DNA of 64,000 nt, taken from the NCBI GenBank assembly GCA_003194525.1, contig NBIV01000109.1, forward strand, positions 62,001 through 126,000, given 5' to 3'. This DNA comes from Gracilariopsis chorda. Taxonomy: Eukaryota; Rhodophyta; Florideophyceae; Gracilariales; Gracilariaceae. Of the stretch, positions 32,413-43,035 are shown in pieces. Within the stretch, counting starts at the first letter, position 1. Each line of letters begins with the position of its first letter. Position numbers and translations under genes: made by a program. A model generated the notes under the pieces. The model was given only the letters and a program-made list of their open reading frames with translations, did not search any database and had not been told where the DNA came from.

Positions 32413-33387
32413 TTAAGCTGATAACCAGTTTGCAATGGCCATCCCGATTTCATCTGGAGAATCTTCCTGCAAGAAGTGGATTCCAGGAACGGACACTTCA
32501 GTTAATTCAGGAAAAGAACGAGCGACTCGAAGGGACTCGGAACCATCAGTGATCAAAAGCCCTGGTTCTCCTCGGATAAGCAGCTTCGGAACGCTAGACG
32601 TTTGCAGCCACTGAGAATACGTTTCAATGAAGGCAGTGACATCAGCTGGAACCCCATTTATGGGTATTTGTCTTGGAAATGTTAACGTCGGTCGGCGATC
32701 TTCCCCAGCGTTCAAAAACGGGCGCCGGTACTCATCCAATTCCTTCGCAGAAAGATTGCGTATAACACCATCGGGAAAAAGTTGTTCAATGAAAATGTTT
32801 TTATTGAGAATGAGATCCTCTCCAGCTGGCGATCGAATCAGATTAAAGAAGTTTGTGATCTCAGATGGGAAAGTATCCGATCGATACGTTGTGACAAGCG
32901 CCTCGAAGAACACAATCGCCTTCACGGCGTCCGAATTTCCGCGGTTGTAGAAGGCCCATAAAAACCCGAGCGCTGAACCCCAGTCGTGGATGACCAGAGT
33001 GACGTCTTCTTTGACGCCAAGTGCTTCCAGAAGCTGATAAAGGTAATTTGAATGTTCCAACACGGTGTACCGGTTAGGCCCGCTGAAGTCCAATTTTTCT
33101 GTGTCACCCATACCAATGAGATCCGGTGCAATTAGCCGACCACGCCCTTCAAGGTGAGGCATGATATTCCTCCATAGGTACGAGGAGGTTGGGTTTCCGT
33201 GTAGAAAGACGATCGGATCGCCTTCGCCAACTTCGACGTAAGCCATTCTCTTGCCGGCAATGGTCTTGAACTGCTTTGTGATAAAACGGGCAGGGGGGTC
33301 ACCCGTAGCACGAGCGGCGTTTGCTGAATGGGGAAATGAAAGAAGACATGCGATGAAGCAAACGGCAAATAGGTATCGGAGGGACAT
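32413..33387 (-). CDS. Secreted haloalkane dehalogenase
   Basis: The 324-residue protein starts at the ATG at 33387; an upstream in-frame extension to 33447 begins with a non-ATG codon. It opens with a signal peptide (MSLRYLFAVCFIACLLSFPHSANA), then an alpha/beta-hydrolase. Residues visible: HGNPTSSYLWRN with halide-binding Asn65, VIHDWGSALGF with nucleophile Asp135 and Trp136, acid Glu162 in FFEAL, and His304 in GIHFLQEDSPDEIG. That is the complete pentad of the HLD-II subfamily, which hydrolyses haloalkanes to alcohol and halide. The cap domain (PAGEDLIL ... RRPTLTFPRQIPI) is full length. The family is mainly bacterial, so transfer into this genome followed by gain of a signal peptide is likely. 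No intron is needed. A TATTTAAAT-like box lies about 70 bp upstream. Confidence 0.93.
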   Translation of the reverse strand: MSLRYLFAVCFIACLLSFPHSANAARATGDPPARFITKQFKTIAGKRMAYVEVGEGDPIVFLHGNPTSSYLWRNIMPHLEGRGRLIAPDLIGMGDTEKLDFSGPNRYTVLEHSNYLYQLLEALGVKEDVTLVIHDWGSALGFLWAFYNRGNSDAVKAIVFFEALVTTYRSDTFPSEITNFFNLIRSPAGEDLILNKNIFIEQLFPDGVIRNLSAKELDEYRRPFLNAGEDRRPTLTFPRQIPINGVPADVTAFIETYSQWLQTSSVPKLLIRGEPGLLITDGSESLRVARSFPELTEVSVPGIHFLQEDSPDEIGMAIANWLSA

Positions 33388-33910
33388 TGTCCTGAAGAGA
33401 TAGAAAGGAATGGGGCAGTTCGTCTGGATTGAGAGCGCCACTGACAAAAGCAGTATTTAAATGCTAAGGCTCTGGTGGACGTACGTTTGATTGTTCTGCG
33501 CAGAGGACAGTGGTTTCTACGAAGTAGCCAATCACATTGATTCGATTGTTGTTGATCACACGATTGTAGATATTTCGCCAAGTCTCGATGCAGATGAGGT
33601 TAACAATTCAAGCGGTCATGTGGTTTCTTCGTTACCGTGGTAGCCAATTACGTTCGCCCAATTGTTGTTTGGTCAAGATCTTCAGTTTGTCGCCTCGGTG
33701 AGATGTGCATGTGTTCCAATGGCACATTATTAAAATTACAAATGTTTTGACATACTACATGCGCGTGTTTCACAAATTCAAATGCAAAACTCATTCCGCA
33801 GGTCAGCTACATTTGGTACAATGGTATATTCGTTGATCGCATTTCTCTCCTTGCCAAACGTGTGATCAGCGGTCTTTCCCAAGTCTCCTGAATCTCTAAC
33901 ACCCGCTTCA
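33388..33910. other. Upstream region of the dehalogenase gene
   Basis: Apart from an AT-rich TATA-like box at about 33457-33465, I see no gene. The phrases TAGCCAATCACATTGATTCGATTGTTGTT and TAGCCAATTACGTTCGCCCAATTGTTGTT-like pieces near 33527 and 33641 repeat each other; both hold CCAAT, so they may be duplicated promoter boxes. Confidence 0.35.
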
Positions 33911-34168
33911 TTATTGGCTTTCTAAACATAGCCCAGCTCCCTCATAGGGGTAGAACCCCTCCGCTGGGAGCATCCGCGAATCTTGCTCACGACTCAAAAA
34001 CATGAATTTTAGGTCACCGCCTTTGAAGCAAACGGCCCCACAAACCTTAAAATCGTCGAGCAGCTCCTGCAACGTGTTCACACAGTAACGGCCGCCGTGC
34101 GTCGCCCCTCCACTGTTCAGCCTCCTGGCGGCGTTCCCGTCTGCGAGATCGATCCTAGCGACCAGCAT
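33911..34168 (-). CDS. Small hypothetical protein, 85 residues
   Basis: An ATG at 34168 opens a frame with protein-like composition and four Cys (RYCVNTLQELLDDFKVCGAVCFKGGDLKFMFLSREQDSRMLP). No signal peptide and no family are recognised. It may be one exon of a larger gene. Chance cannot be ruled out. Confidence 0.3.
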   Translation of the reverse strand: MLVARIDLADGNAARRLNSGGATHGGRYCVNTLQELLDDFKVCGAVCFKGGDLKFMFLSREQDSRMLPAEGFYPYEGAGLCLESQ

Positions 34169-35179
34169 TACCCTTGGTAAGTTACGTGCTCACCGCCGTG
34201 AAATGCAGAAACGGCGTCATGTCCGCGCTTGCAACTGGCGCACTTGTCTCAGCGCGCAAAAAGTCATGGCTGTAAAGCGATTCGGTGCGCACCATACGCG
34301 TCACCATGCGGCACCTGTGCGTGAAGAGACTTGTGCTTTCGTCCAGTTGCGTTGACAAGGGGAGGAAAGGTGCCCTTTTGTAATTGCATCATCTGCGGAT
34401 ATCTCACGAACACTCAGAGCGTCTCCGCCAAAGATTTCAAATCCAACTTGGCGTGATATAATTGACTTCCAAAAATTATTGAAAATTATTTCCACTATTC
34501 AAAAATTGCAACACGATTCATTTTGAGTTTCTCCACCGGCACCGCCCAAACATTCAATTGCTCTCGTATTTTGATCTCCAACCGCACAGCGTACCAAGGA
34601 ATCTCATCACATTATACACGCTGTAAGGGTATTGTAATAGAACATTGACGTAGAAACGTAGACGTGTCTCCGTTCTCAGCCGATATCTGCGCTGACGGGC
34701 AGTGTTACAATTTGACAAGGACAAGTGATGCCGTCCGACAGATCTCCAGGAAGGAGGCTGGACAACGACCACGTTTCGCACCAACTTCTCTTACAGATTT
34801 TGACTTGTTATGCCAATCTGGTAATCAGAACACTGCTGCCTACGTCCTTTTAGTCACCATTTCTTCCGATGGAGACATCAACGTTCCCTTTGTTTATCGC
34901 CTTTGCCACGATTTGTGTTTTTCGTTTGTTTGGTTAAGCACAGATGTAGATGGGACGCGATTCCACCGTGCCTTGCGAAAACGCGCATACTACAAGTTAC
35001 AGTATCTTCAAGTGACGTGCCATAATCTTAGTCAAAATGCAAAGGTATTTATCAAGGCGGTATGGAGAGGTAGGTCAATTACGAGAAAGAGACTGTGATC
35101 TGCAGTTCACCTAAAAGGTTGGAAACTACGTTCGAAGATCGCGGAGCGTTTGCAAACCATTGCAGAGATCGCTTCAGTG
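34169..35179. other. No firm gene
   Basis: A plus-strand frame at 34664-35098 (144 codons, no ATG at its head) has some protein-like stretches but no motif. Nothing else is supported. Confidence 0.3.
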
Positions 35180-35700
35180 CTACGTTCTGAAAACAGCTTG
35201 CTTCTTCCGGAAGAACCTTGGATGAATAAGTTTAAGAGAAAGAGACGATTTGCATGTCAAGCCAGAAGAGGAGGGCTCCCGAGAAACCTTGCGGACCATG
35301 ATCGGGGCCAGTTGGCAAAAACGGCCAATGTTCGGTCGAGTACTTAATTCTGAGAATACCTTGCACATTAGCCAAGCACCTTCGGTGAAGGAGTCAAACA
35401 CTGCCCGCCTACCATCAGCCTGCGCAGCTGGTCGCGTGCTACGAATCTCGCACCAGATACCAAACCCGCTTTTCATGTACGTGCCCGTCCTCGGCACCTC
35501 GTTCGGCTCACCACGGGCGCCAATCCGCGCAAGAGCGCTGGCATTGTCTGCCACCCCTTGCAAAGGTCCATCATCCGGAGAAGCAAAACAACTTGTACCT
35601 TGCACCCTCTTCTCCCCTGCCCCGTGCGCTGTGCAGGTCGCTGCAAGCAAAACGCCCGTTGCAGCGCCCGTGTGGTGGTCGAGTAACCACTTGTGACAAT
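35180..35700 (-). CDS. Possible hypothetical protein fragment
   Basis: The minus frame ending at 35180 reads GVLLAATCTAHGAGEKRVQGTSCFASPDDGPLQ and on through GTYMKSGFGIWCEIRST and FTEGAWLMCKVFSELS, which looks like the ripe part of a small secreted Cys-containing protein. No ATG is found where a start is expected, so an upstream exon or decay must be assumed. The complementary plus frame (35250-35696) is also open, so strand is not certain. Confidence 0.25.
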
Positions 35701-36511
35701 TCTCAGAGCTCCAGCTGCAGGTCTTTGTATCCGGAACGCTTTTTCTCCGACATCGGGCAGCACCTTGCCAAGCGATACATCCACCTTCTTTTCCTGACCA
35801 GACTCATTCGGCAGACATTTTCCTTCAAATCCAGATCCTTCTTCCCCAACACATTCCAAAGCCGACGTAGCATTAATGGCGCCCAGTTGCTTGTGATTCA
35901 AAGATTGAGCTTCCCAGTCAATGAAATTCATTTGCGTCTAAAATGCAAATGAATTGCACTGAATACTCTGATGCTAATTGGCCAGGCGACTTCGACTACG
36001 CGTGCAGAGCCTCGCGAATTCGTAAAAAGTCCTCGAATCTCGTCCAAATTCACCGATCGATGGCTAGAAGTTCTCTGTTCTGCCGGTAAGTCTTCAGCGC
36101 CTTCGGGTTCGTTTGTGTTGCGGTGCATCCCCATGTCGTAATTACCATGTAACTGGAATAAACCTCAGTCGAGAAAAAATATGCAAATTCATTGGCCTAT
36201 TTCAACTTTATTGCTCGATGGCCTTGTATCTTACCCTTCTATACAACTGATACTTGGAATACAAAAGGAAGGGTAAGATGTTACCGTCAATTCTCAAGAT
36301 CCGGCTTGGCTTGTCTATACAGAGAATCGTTCGTTCCCTTTCCAAAGAACAAACCCTTTGACGCAAGAATGAACTGTTTTCACTCTGTCATATAATCACG
36401 TTCGCAGTGCCCTCTTCCGCGGAACTTGTGCTTGCTTAATATCAGGGTTATACTTCTATTGCTTTGCGTTGCTTCGTACACAGCTCTCGCATATTACCAA
36501 CTCCCGATTCA
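35701..36511. other. No supported gene
   Basis: Open frames on both strands at 35473-35952 overlap each other and show no motif. The stretch just before 36512 is the presumed promoter of the next gene; TTAATATCAGGGTTATACTTC at about 36435-36455 is the only AT-rich candidate. Confidence 0.35.
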
Positions 36512-38002
36512 ATGAACGCAATGTTTGGAATGGAGCTCAGCAGAATGATGATACGACAGACACGAAACCCGTCACCAGCATGGATGGCGACCTACAATTG
36601 TTCACGAAAGGGACTAGGTCACTATAGTAAATGGGACTTGCATGGCTTCTACGAAGACAAATTCAATGATCCTTTGAACTTGAACTTGAGCGAAAACGCT
36701 GTCTCTCTTCTCACAGCATTATCATGTTCCTTTTCCCTTATCTTGTTTACCGACATTGTGTTTCGAATTGCCGTTCGTGCCAAGACAAACCAAGTGAGCA
36801 AGCAAGTGGTTTTCCGTCGCCATCTGTTAAACAGTTTTTCAAACCCTATAAATCTTCTCTCAGTACTCGTCAACAAACTTCAGTCAAAGCAATCTGCCTC
36901 AACTTCAACAGAAGGGACTCAAAACTTGGAATGGAAAGCTTTAACTCCATCCTCGAAACGCAACTTTACTCTTTTACTTCTGCTGGGACTGTTGACCGTT
37001 TTCGTAGAGTTCTTGTTCATCTTTTTAGCCACTAATCAGAACAAGATGTACGCCTTCCAACTTGATGAGGTTCCAGTGTTTGAGTTTGAAGATAGAGGGT
37101 GTGAGCGCATTGCGTCTCCTGTAATTGATTCTTGTATTCAAGAATCTTGGACTGAAAAGGCTGGCTTCAATACTCACGGATATTTACAGATCTGTTCAAG
37201 TCAAACAGTTTCTGCTGCAGTTGAAGATGAGAAGCTTTCTAAATCAAATGGTATTGTGTCTTTTGTAATACTTGACACTGATGGCGTTGATGTCATTGTC
37301 CGCTATAGGGAAATCAATGCGGTTGAGAGGACAACAATTGGAGTTATTCTTGAAAGTGGTAGCGTCTATCAAGGGTTACAGAACGTGAGTTCAAAGTCGT
37401 TACTGTTTGCTCTGTCAAATCGATTTCGGAGATCAAATGCTACAATTCTGGATACCTTCGCACAAGACAATATGGATTCTGGTGCTGGTATTTTGGAGAA
37501 TCCGCCGACTGAACAAAACGCGAAGCCTGACGCTGCTTCTATTCTCGTGAGTTTAGAAAATGTTGATCTCAGAGAAACGCATTTATCTCATATTCTGCAC
37601 CCAAACTCAAGCGAAGGTGATTTGAATCTTGCAATGGTTATTTACTTGCACGATGTGGCGCGTTCCATAATGTTTCCTACCGGGACTGGACGTGGCGTTA
37701 GACTAAGGGGAAGGGAAATCTTGTATTTGGATGAGGTTGAAACACCGCTAGCCCACTACAATAGACCTTGGATTGGAGTCCTGCCCAGTTTGATCATCTG
37801 TGGTGTTCTGTTGCTTATATGGATCTTTGTTGCGGTAATGAGAATCGAAAATGAGGTTGACTCGCGATTGGCGTGGAAAGAATTCTTCAAGAGCACCATG
37901 TCGGTAGAAGACTTTGGGAAAGGGAGTGATGAATGGCAAGAAATGTGCTGGCGATGCGATGGCTCGGGAAATCGATCATTTGGTTTCTCACCTAGAATGT
38001 AG
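36512..38002 (+). CDS. Three-helix membrane protein of unknown function
   Basis: The frame gives 496 residues from the ATG at 36512 (an in-frame extension to 36464 lacks ATG). Three hydrophobic segments are clear: about 64-88 (VSLLTALSCSFSLILFTDIV), 152-173 (FTLLLLLGLLTVFVEFLFIF) and about 420-445 (WIGVLPSLIICGVLLLIWIF). Between helices 2 and 3 lies a soluble domain of about 245 residues with paired Cys (CERIASPVIDSCIQ) and possible N-glycosylation sites (NVSS, NATI), so it is probably lumenal or extracellular; the C-terminal tail has CWRCDGSG. No stops, no intron, good coding composition: this looks like a live host gene. I do not recognise the family. Confidence 0.7.
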   Translation: MNAMFGMELSRMMIRQTRNPSPAWMATYNCSRKGLGHYSKWDLHGFYEDKFNDPLNLNLSENAVSLLTALSCSFSLILFTDIVFRIAVRAKTNQVSKQVVFRRHLLNSFSNPINLLSVLVNKLQSKQSASTSTEGTQNLEWKALTPSSKRNFTLLLLLGLLTVFVEFLFIFLATNQNKMYAFQLDEVPVFEFEDRGCERIASPVIDSCIQESWTEKAGFNTHGYLQICSSQTVSAAVEDEKLSKSNGIVSFVILDTDGVDVIVRYREINAVERTTIGVILESGSVYQGLQNVSSKSLLFALSNRFRRSNATILDTFAQDNMDSGAGILENPPTEQNAKPDAASILVSLENVDLRETHLSHILHPNSSEGDLNLAMVIYLHDVARSIMFPTGTGRGVRLRGREILYLDEVETPLAHYNRPWIGVLPSLIICGVLLLIWIFVAVMRIENEVDSRLAWKEFFKSTMSVEDFGKGSDEWQEMCWRCDGSGNRSFGFSPRM

Positions 38003-38523
38003 GTTTGAATCATAACTCATTTTGCGAAGGGAATAAGACTCCATATGTTCTCATGCAGCTACGTCACTGTGATACCGTACTGCAGTGTTAGCGAGCTACA
38101 GATGGAATCGGTCTGCCGCTCGCTGACACTACACGTATAACCCGGTCTTGGTAAAATGAAAGGCGTTCAGAATGTGCCCATTCCTGAGTTTTCATCCACA
38201 TTTGGAGTCAGCCAATACTTCTCTGCAACATGTGTTATTATGAGAATTCCCGTAATCTAATGTGTTCAAACTTCACTTAGAACAATTAATCCTTGCATGT
38301 GCAGTACAATCCACGTCTGAAAAACGACAGAGCGGCACAAAGACATAGTCAGTGAGTGCGCCTCAGGGCAAACTCCGCAAGCTGAAAGTTTGTGATGATG
38401 GAGTGGGTATCCGGACCCCACTCCAGAACGACAGGTTAGATGTTGCGGTAGGTTACACAACAAGTACTCTCATTTTATGTATATAAGAAGCATTCGCACA
38501 GTGGCAAATTGATATCCGTTGTG
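38003..38523. other. Intergenic stretch
   Basis: No gene is seen between the membrane-protein gene and the pogo element. A TATATAAGAAG box lies near 38479. Confidence 0.4.
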
Positions 38524-38525
38524 TA

Positions 38526-38552
38526 CACCCAGTGACTGCAAATAGCGTGGGT
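38526..38552 (+). repeat. Left inverted repeat of the pogo-like element
   Basis: It pairs with 52177-52203 with a single mismatch over 27 bases. Confidence 0.85.
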
Positions 38553-38718
38553 CACATTATTTACTGAAGCCTTTTATGGCGCCAGGGCACAAGATATAAT
38601 GTGGGCCACGTTATCATGTGTACCACGCTAATTGTGGTACCAACGAAAATAACGTGGCCCACACCAATTTCGAAGAAAGTAATTAGCGTGGGTGCCCAAG
38701 CATAATCCGATCTCCACA

Positions 38719-40085
38719 TCAAGCTACCACAGCGGCCCCATCAAAATGACTACGGTAATTCCAAACGATTCCTTGAAGCTTCGGAAAGAGCCGTCGCTCT
38801 TCCCAAAGCCCATTCATGTTAACGGCTAACCCGGTACGTATCATTGCTTTTCTTGCATACGTCAGACCATCAACATCCCGCTGACGATTAACATCTCTCA
38901 CCGCGAGCACCGCCAAATTTAGGAACAACTTCTTTCCTGGATTACATATTCTTCCCGAACTTGACCATGAGCCCTTTTGTATCATGTCCATCTTATGCTT
39001 CTCCCGACAAGCGTTCCACGCACATTTAATCTTTTGAATGATAAAAGAATCGGCTGGCTGCACCAAATCCGTTGCATTTGGAGGAAATCATTTCAGTTCA
39101 GTGTTGATATTGCGACAACCGTTGTCGAAAGCAGACGTTGGAATATGCCTGCTACAGTTGTCTACAAAAAGAATCCGCTTACGGCCATTTGAAAGGCGGG
39201 TTATGACTTTCTTCTCTTCCAACCATTGTGGCAACATCGTAAAATTTTTCCCACCTTTTCGGACACTACGATACAAAACTCCTTTTTGGTCGTCTGGTAC
39301 GCCTCTTATAGGATACGATCGAGATTTATTCTGGAATGACATAAACACAGGTTCATTTCTTGCGTTAGGGCCACCATTTATGCGAACAACCATCGTCATA
39401 CCCTCCCCACTAGACTCCACGTCATTATACTTCACCTAGTTTTCGCCGCAAAATCCTAATGTTGTTCCATTATCCCTGTTGATTACAAAATGTGTGTCGT
39501 CCGCGTTCTCAACATCCTCTTCCTTCAATGCTTCGCATCGGAATGCGCGCGCCACTTTTCCCAGGTGGTACACAACTGCCTTAGGTATCAACTCAGTCTT
39601 TTCGGAGGAGAGCATGCGCTTGCCAGTGTGCGCTCTACTTACAATTCTGTGGCGCTCCATGAATGATTGGATCCACTCGCGGCTTATGGACTCGATAACT
39701 CATTTGTTACTACGGTCATCCAACATTTCTTTATGGTACAAAATGGAACTTGATTGGTGGATAAGGTTTATATTCATAGTCTAAAGAGTACGCCAGTTGA
39801 ACTTTACTCCAAGTTTTCGAAGCCTGTCAAACTCAGTCAGCATGCCCATATGAAGAGCGGTAACCCACCCCCATAGTTTCCTTCCCCTGCCCGTACGAGC
39901 CTTCAGGTTGACGCGCTTCATGCCCATATGCGTACCCCGTGTAATCGAAATACATGCTTCTCTGCTCTCATTTACTCCATCATGGTTTATGTATTCATAA
40001 AGATTGAGCCAACGGCGGCTCGCTTTTTGGAGGTTAGCGTTGGCTGAGCTGCGAAAAAAAAAATGGGAATTGATGCACGGCTTAT
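38719..40085 (-). pseudogene. pogo-like DDE transposase, C-terminal part
   Basis: The text reads in order: residual DNA-binding region after the retroelement (40085-39781, with FFFRSSANANLQKASRRWLN and an HTH-like HDGVNESREACI), a CENP-B-like HTH piece ERHRIVSRAHTGK (39660), first catalytic Asp in ENADDTHFVI, then VKYNDVESSGEGMTMVVRI, second Asp in ILFVDNCSRH (about 39135) and third in MVQPADSFIIQKIKCAW (39066). The frame changes at least three times; one change lies at a run of ten A at 40054-40063, where nine would keep the frame. The N-terminal 28 codons are beyond element B at 51705-51789. Confidence 0.75.
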
Positions 40086-40985
40086 TGTAGTGCAATACCC
40101 GCAAGCGGGACAACACACGAAGACGTTCGGATCTTCCCCTCTGGAGGGTAACACAGCGAACGGAGCCTCTCCTGATGAGCACGACGAAGTCGGGTTGTAA
40201 AGCCGAGGCTCACCCTCACGCCAAGCGGAGAGAGTTGAAACGGTAGGATTAGGACCACCACGAATGGGAAAACAGCCCTTCCAAGGAGTACGAGTCCACG
40301 TAAGTGGGGGAAGTCGTCACGGGATACCGGCACGAGAGACACGCGTCAGCGGTGACGAGCAACCACACAAAGGGGTAGGAACCACGAGAGTGGGGTAAGG
40401 GAAATACGGGGGATGCCCGATTGGGGGCGAAGGGGGTGTGGGCCAGCGGGACCACGGAGAAAGGTACAAAGGAACCCTATACAGGGGCGAGAACACGGCG
40501 GTGGTGAATTAAGTGACAAGTGCCCAAGGCGGTGATACTCCTAGTGACGCAGGGTGGATAGGTCTACCGTTAGTAACGCGGCTTTACCTCCGAGGAGTGT
40601 AGAAGACTCGCGAAAGCGGAAAAGACTTAGAGCCAAGAACCCTGGTTGGGGAAGTTTACTCAGTGTCATGGCGAGGTCGCCGAGCCACTATATAGTGTAG
40701 TAATCTCCCTACTGTAGCGTAGATAATAATAAATAATAAATATAAGTTAACTAAATGTCCACACCGTGGTGCCAACCTCCTCTTGACTATCCGTGTCACA
40801 CGTGGTCCACTCACGCCTTGGGCGGCACATGGCGCATGCACAACTGTGCACCTGGTGCATAGTGCGGTTCCGCTGAGGGCTGAGACACGCGTTCATAGCG
40901 GTAGTAATCATAAACACGCGAAAGCGGCAAAAACACCAAGTCCACAGGGCATCGCTGAGTCTGCCTCCTTGAGGATTGCACTTCA
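40086..40985 (-). repeat. Element B 3' LTR
   Basis: It starts TGTAGTGCAAT and ends ATTGCACTTCA; the palindromic TATA box is at 40686-40697. It is followed by the polypurine tract 40986-40998. Confidence 0.95.
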
Positions 40986-41020
40986 TATCCCCCTCCTGAG
41001 GTGCGAATACGACATCCACA

Positions 41021-42822
41021 ATGGCGACAGAAGCACCGGGCAAGGTCCTTAAATGTAAGTCCGGCTCGCCGGTTCTCCATCCCACTCTGGGTAACGAACA
41101 CCTAGCTGCGAACAGCGAATCTGCGACCAACTCTTCCGAGGTTCTTCCAACAACACATACGCTTTCGCGGCCTTCATCTCCGATTACTGGGCTTCCTTCA
41201 TCTACGATGAACAGCAACAACAACACCGGCAGCAACACACCGTTACAGTACTTCTCCGATTTCATTCCGTTCCTCTACCGCAGAGCGGTCTCTCGACTCC
41301 GTCGCAACAAACAGGCGCAAATGCGAGTGCGGCTCCCACGAAAGGGTATCTAATGGCAGCGTGGCCGTTGTACGACATGCTGGTCGGGCTGCAGCCTTCG
41401 CAACATGCAATGACTCTCCGGCTGGCGCCGTGGTTCCACCCGACTGCGGTGTTCAATGATGCGCTTCTGGCGATGTATACCGATGGAAACAGAATGCTCC
41501 CGGGTGACATTCCGGCAATCGTGACCACTTAGTGGGATTGGCGCAATCGCGTAGCGATACCCGTGCACACGGTAATCCGACGGGGTCGGGAATCAGCAGC
41601 TTCCGCGCACGCGGCGTTGGTCTTACTCGCTCATCAACGGCTTCGCCGGGGTCCCTTCGAGTATCCCATCCCCGATAGTATGGGCTCCGACATCGGACTA
41701 TATCGCACCCAAGGTGAAATGGGGTACCTCGACCGCCTCGCGGGTTTAGAACCACTCTTGTGGAGAAGCAATCCCGCGGCGCGCTAAGACGCGGTGTGCT
41801 GGACACGACCCATCATTCGGGCTGAATTCCGCTATATGCGTCGCTTGGCGAGGGCCAACTTCTTGTCGATGATACGCTTTGAGCGGCAAGCACGGTCCCG
41901 ATTCGGGTATTTGATTCCGTATCAGAACGTAGAAGTCGAACGCATCCGCGTGGTCATCCGACGGGGTCGGTACGTTCCGATTCCACCGTGGTGGTCGCAT
42001 CTCGAAGCGTGCCGAGGTTGCTACATCGGGTTGCCTCCCGTGATCACGTATTACGGCTCATACCTCATCGAGGATCCTCAGTCCGGGCTCTGGTCAGTGG
42101 TGGTCACCGAATAGGCGGTCCGCACAGCGGCTTTCATCCTCTGGGAGGTTTATGACCAGTACAGACTGTGGTTCATCCCGTTTCGGGTCCGTGCCGCCAT
42201 CCGAGCGCTGGACTTACGAATCCCACTAGGTGGTGAGGCAAACGCTGACGAAGTAGCGGGGCTCCTCGATTTCATCGACCACGTTGACTGGGCTTCGGTT
42301 CCTCTAGAGCAGAGTGGGCGTACTGCCGGTAGCAGGATACAGGACCTGTCGCCAGGGCGTCGAACTCCGCTCGCGGGTGACTTCATCTACTTCAACCCTT
42401 GGGAGGGGCATGAGATGTCCGCGGAGGAAGCGAACGAGCTCCGGTTTGCACCGAGATATATCCCTGAGGGGCATCCGACCGGTTTTGTTGACGCCGATGA
42501 GTACTACAACGTCTACGACGGTGAGGATCCGATGTTCGACAACGAGCCCGACGAAGGTGCCGGTCACGTCGAGGCAGAGGGAGAACCATATGGTATGGAT
42601 GCTCCTGGAGTCGCCCCTGCGAGTCAGCCGTCCAATCCGTCGGTCGGTCTTCCCACTGGTGGGTCCTCTACGCCAGGTGAGGCGAACGTGGCCCCTGCGG
42701 GGCAGGCTGCCGTGATCTCTCAGTTCCTCCGCCAAGTGGGGCTGGGAGGTAACGAGGCCAGTGGCGATGTCACCGCGATGCGGGATGCTCTGATAGCCCG
42801 ACTCCAGGGAAATAACCACTAA
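41021..42822 (+). pseudogene. Antisense LTR-proximal gene of element B
   Basis: The start ATG at 41021 is 35 bp from the LTR edge and gives MATEAPGKVLKCKSGSP. The frame shifts once near 41270 and carries stops at about 41528 (TAG for the Ser of TTSWDWR), 41785 (TAA for Gln) and 42112 (TAG for Trp), each a single-base change judged against element C. The protein can be followed over about 600 codons: an Asn/Thr/Gly-rich head, a conserved middle (LRLAPWFHP, PIIRAEFRY, RSRFGYLIPYQNVEVERI, PQSGLWSVVVTE, VRAAIRALDLRIPLGG), an acidic stretch DPMFDNEPDE and a conserved C-terminal helix (ISQFLRQVGLGGNEASGDVTAM). No known domain, signal peptide or membrane helix is seen. Confidence 0.8.
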
Positions 42823-42930
42823 GGTGGGGGCGGTTCCAACCCGTAAGGGGGCGTGTTCCATCACCATGGGGGGGCAACCTTGTGACGTAGTGTAGTCCTT
42901 CGACTAGTCGGTTTTCCATCGATCGTATCG

Positions 42931-42936
42931 AATAAA
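42931..42936 (+). terminator. Poly(A) signal of the antisense gene, element B
   Basis: AATAAA lies about 110 bp after the antisense stop codon, in the antisense direction, with a pyrimidine/GT-rich stretch behind it. Element C has AATAAA at the matching place (59647-59652). Confidence 0.55.
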
Positions 42937-43035
42937 ACCCAAGTTGACTTGTGTTCCTTCTTCTTTCCTTTTCTTTCTTCCTTTCCACACCACAACTCGA
43001 TCCTTCATTTCCTTCCTTCCACCGCAGTGGCTTGC

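Noticed and set aside
35473-35952. Overlapping open frames on both strands
   Set aside because: Neither has a motif or a convincing start; the GC-rich codons give open frames on both strands by chance.
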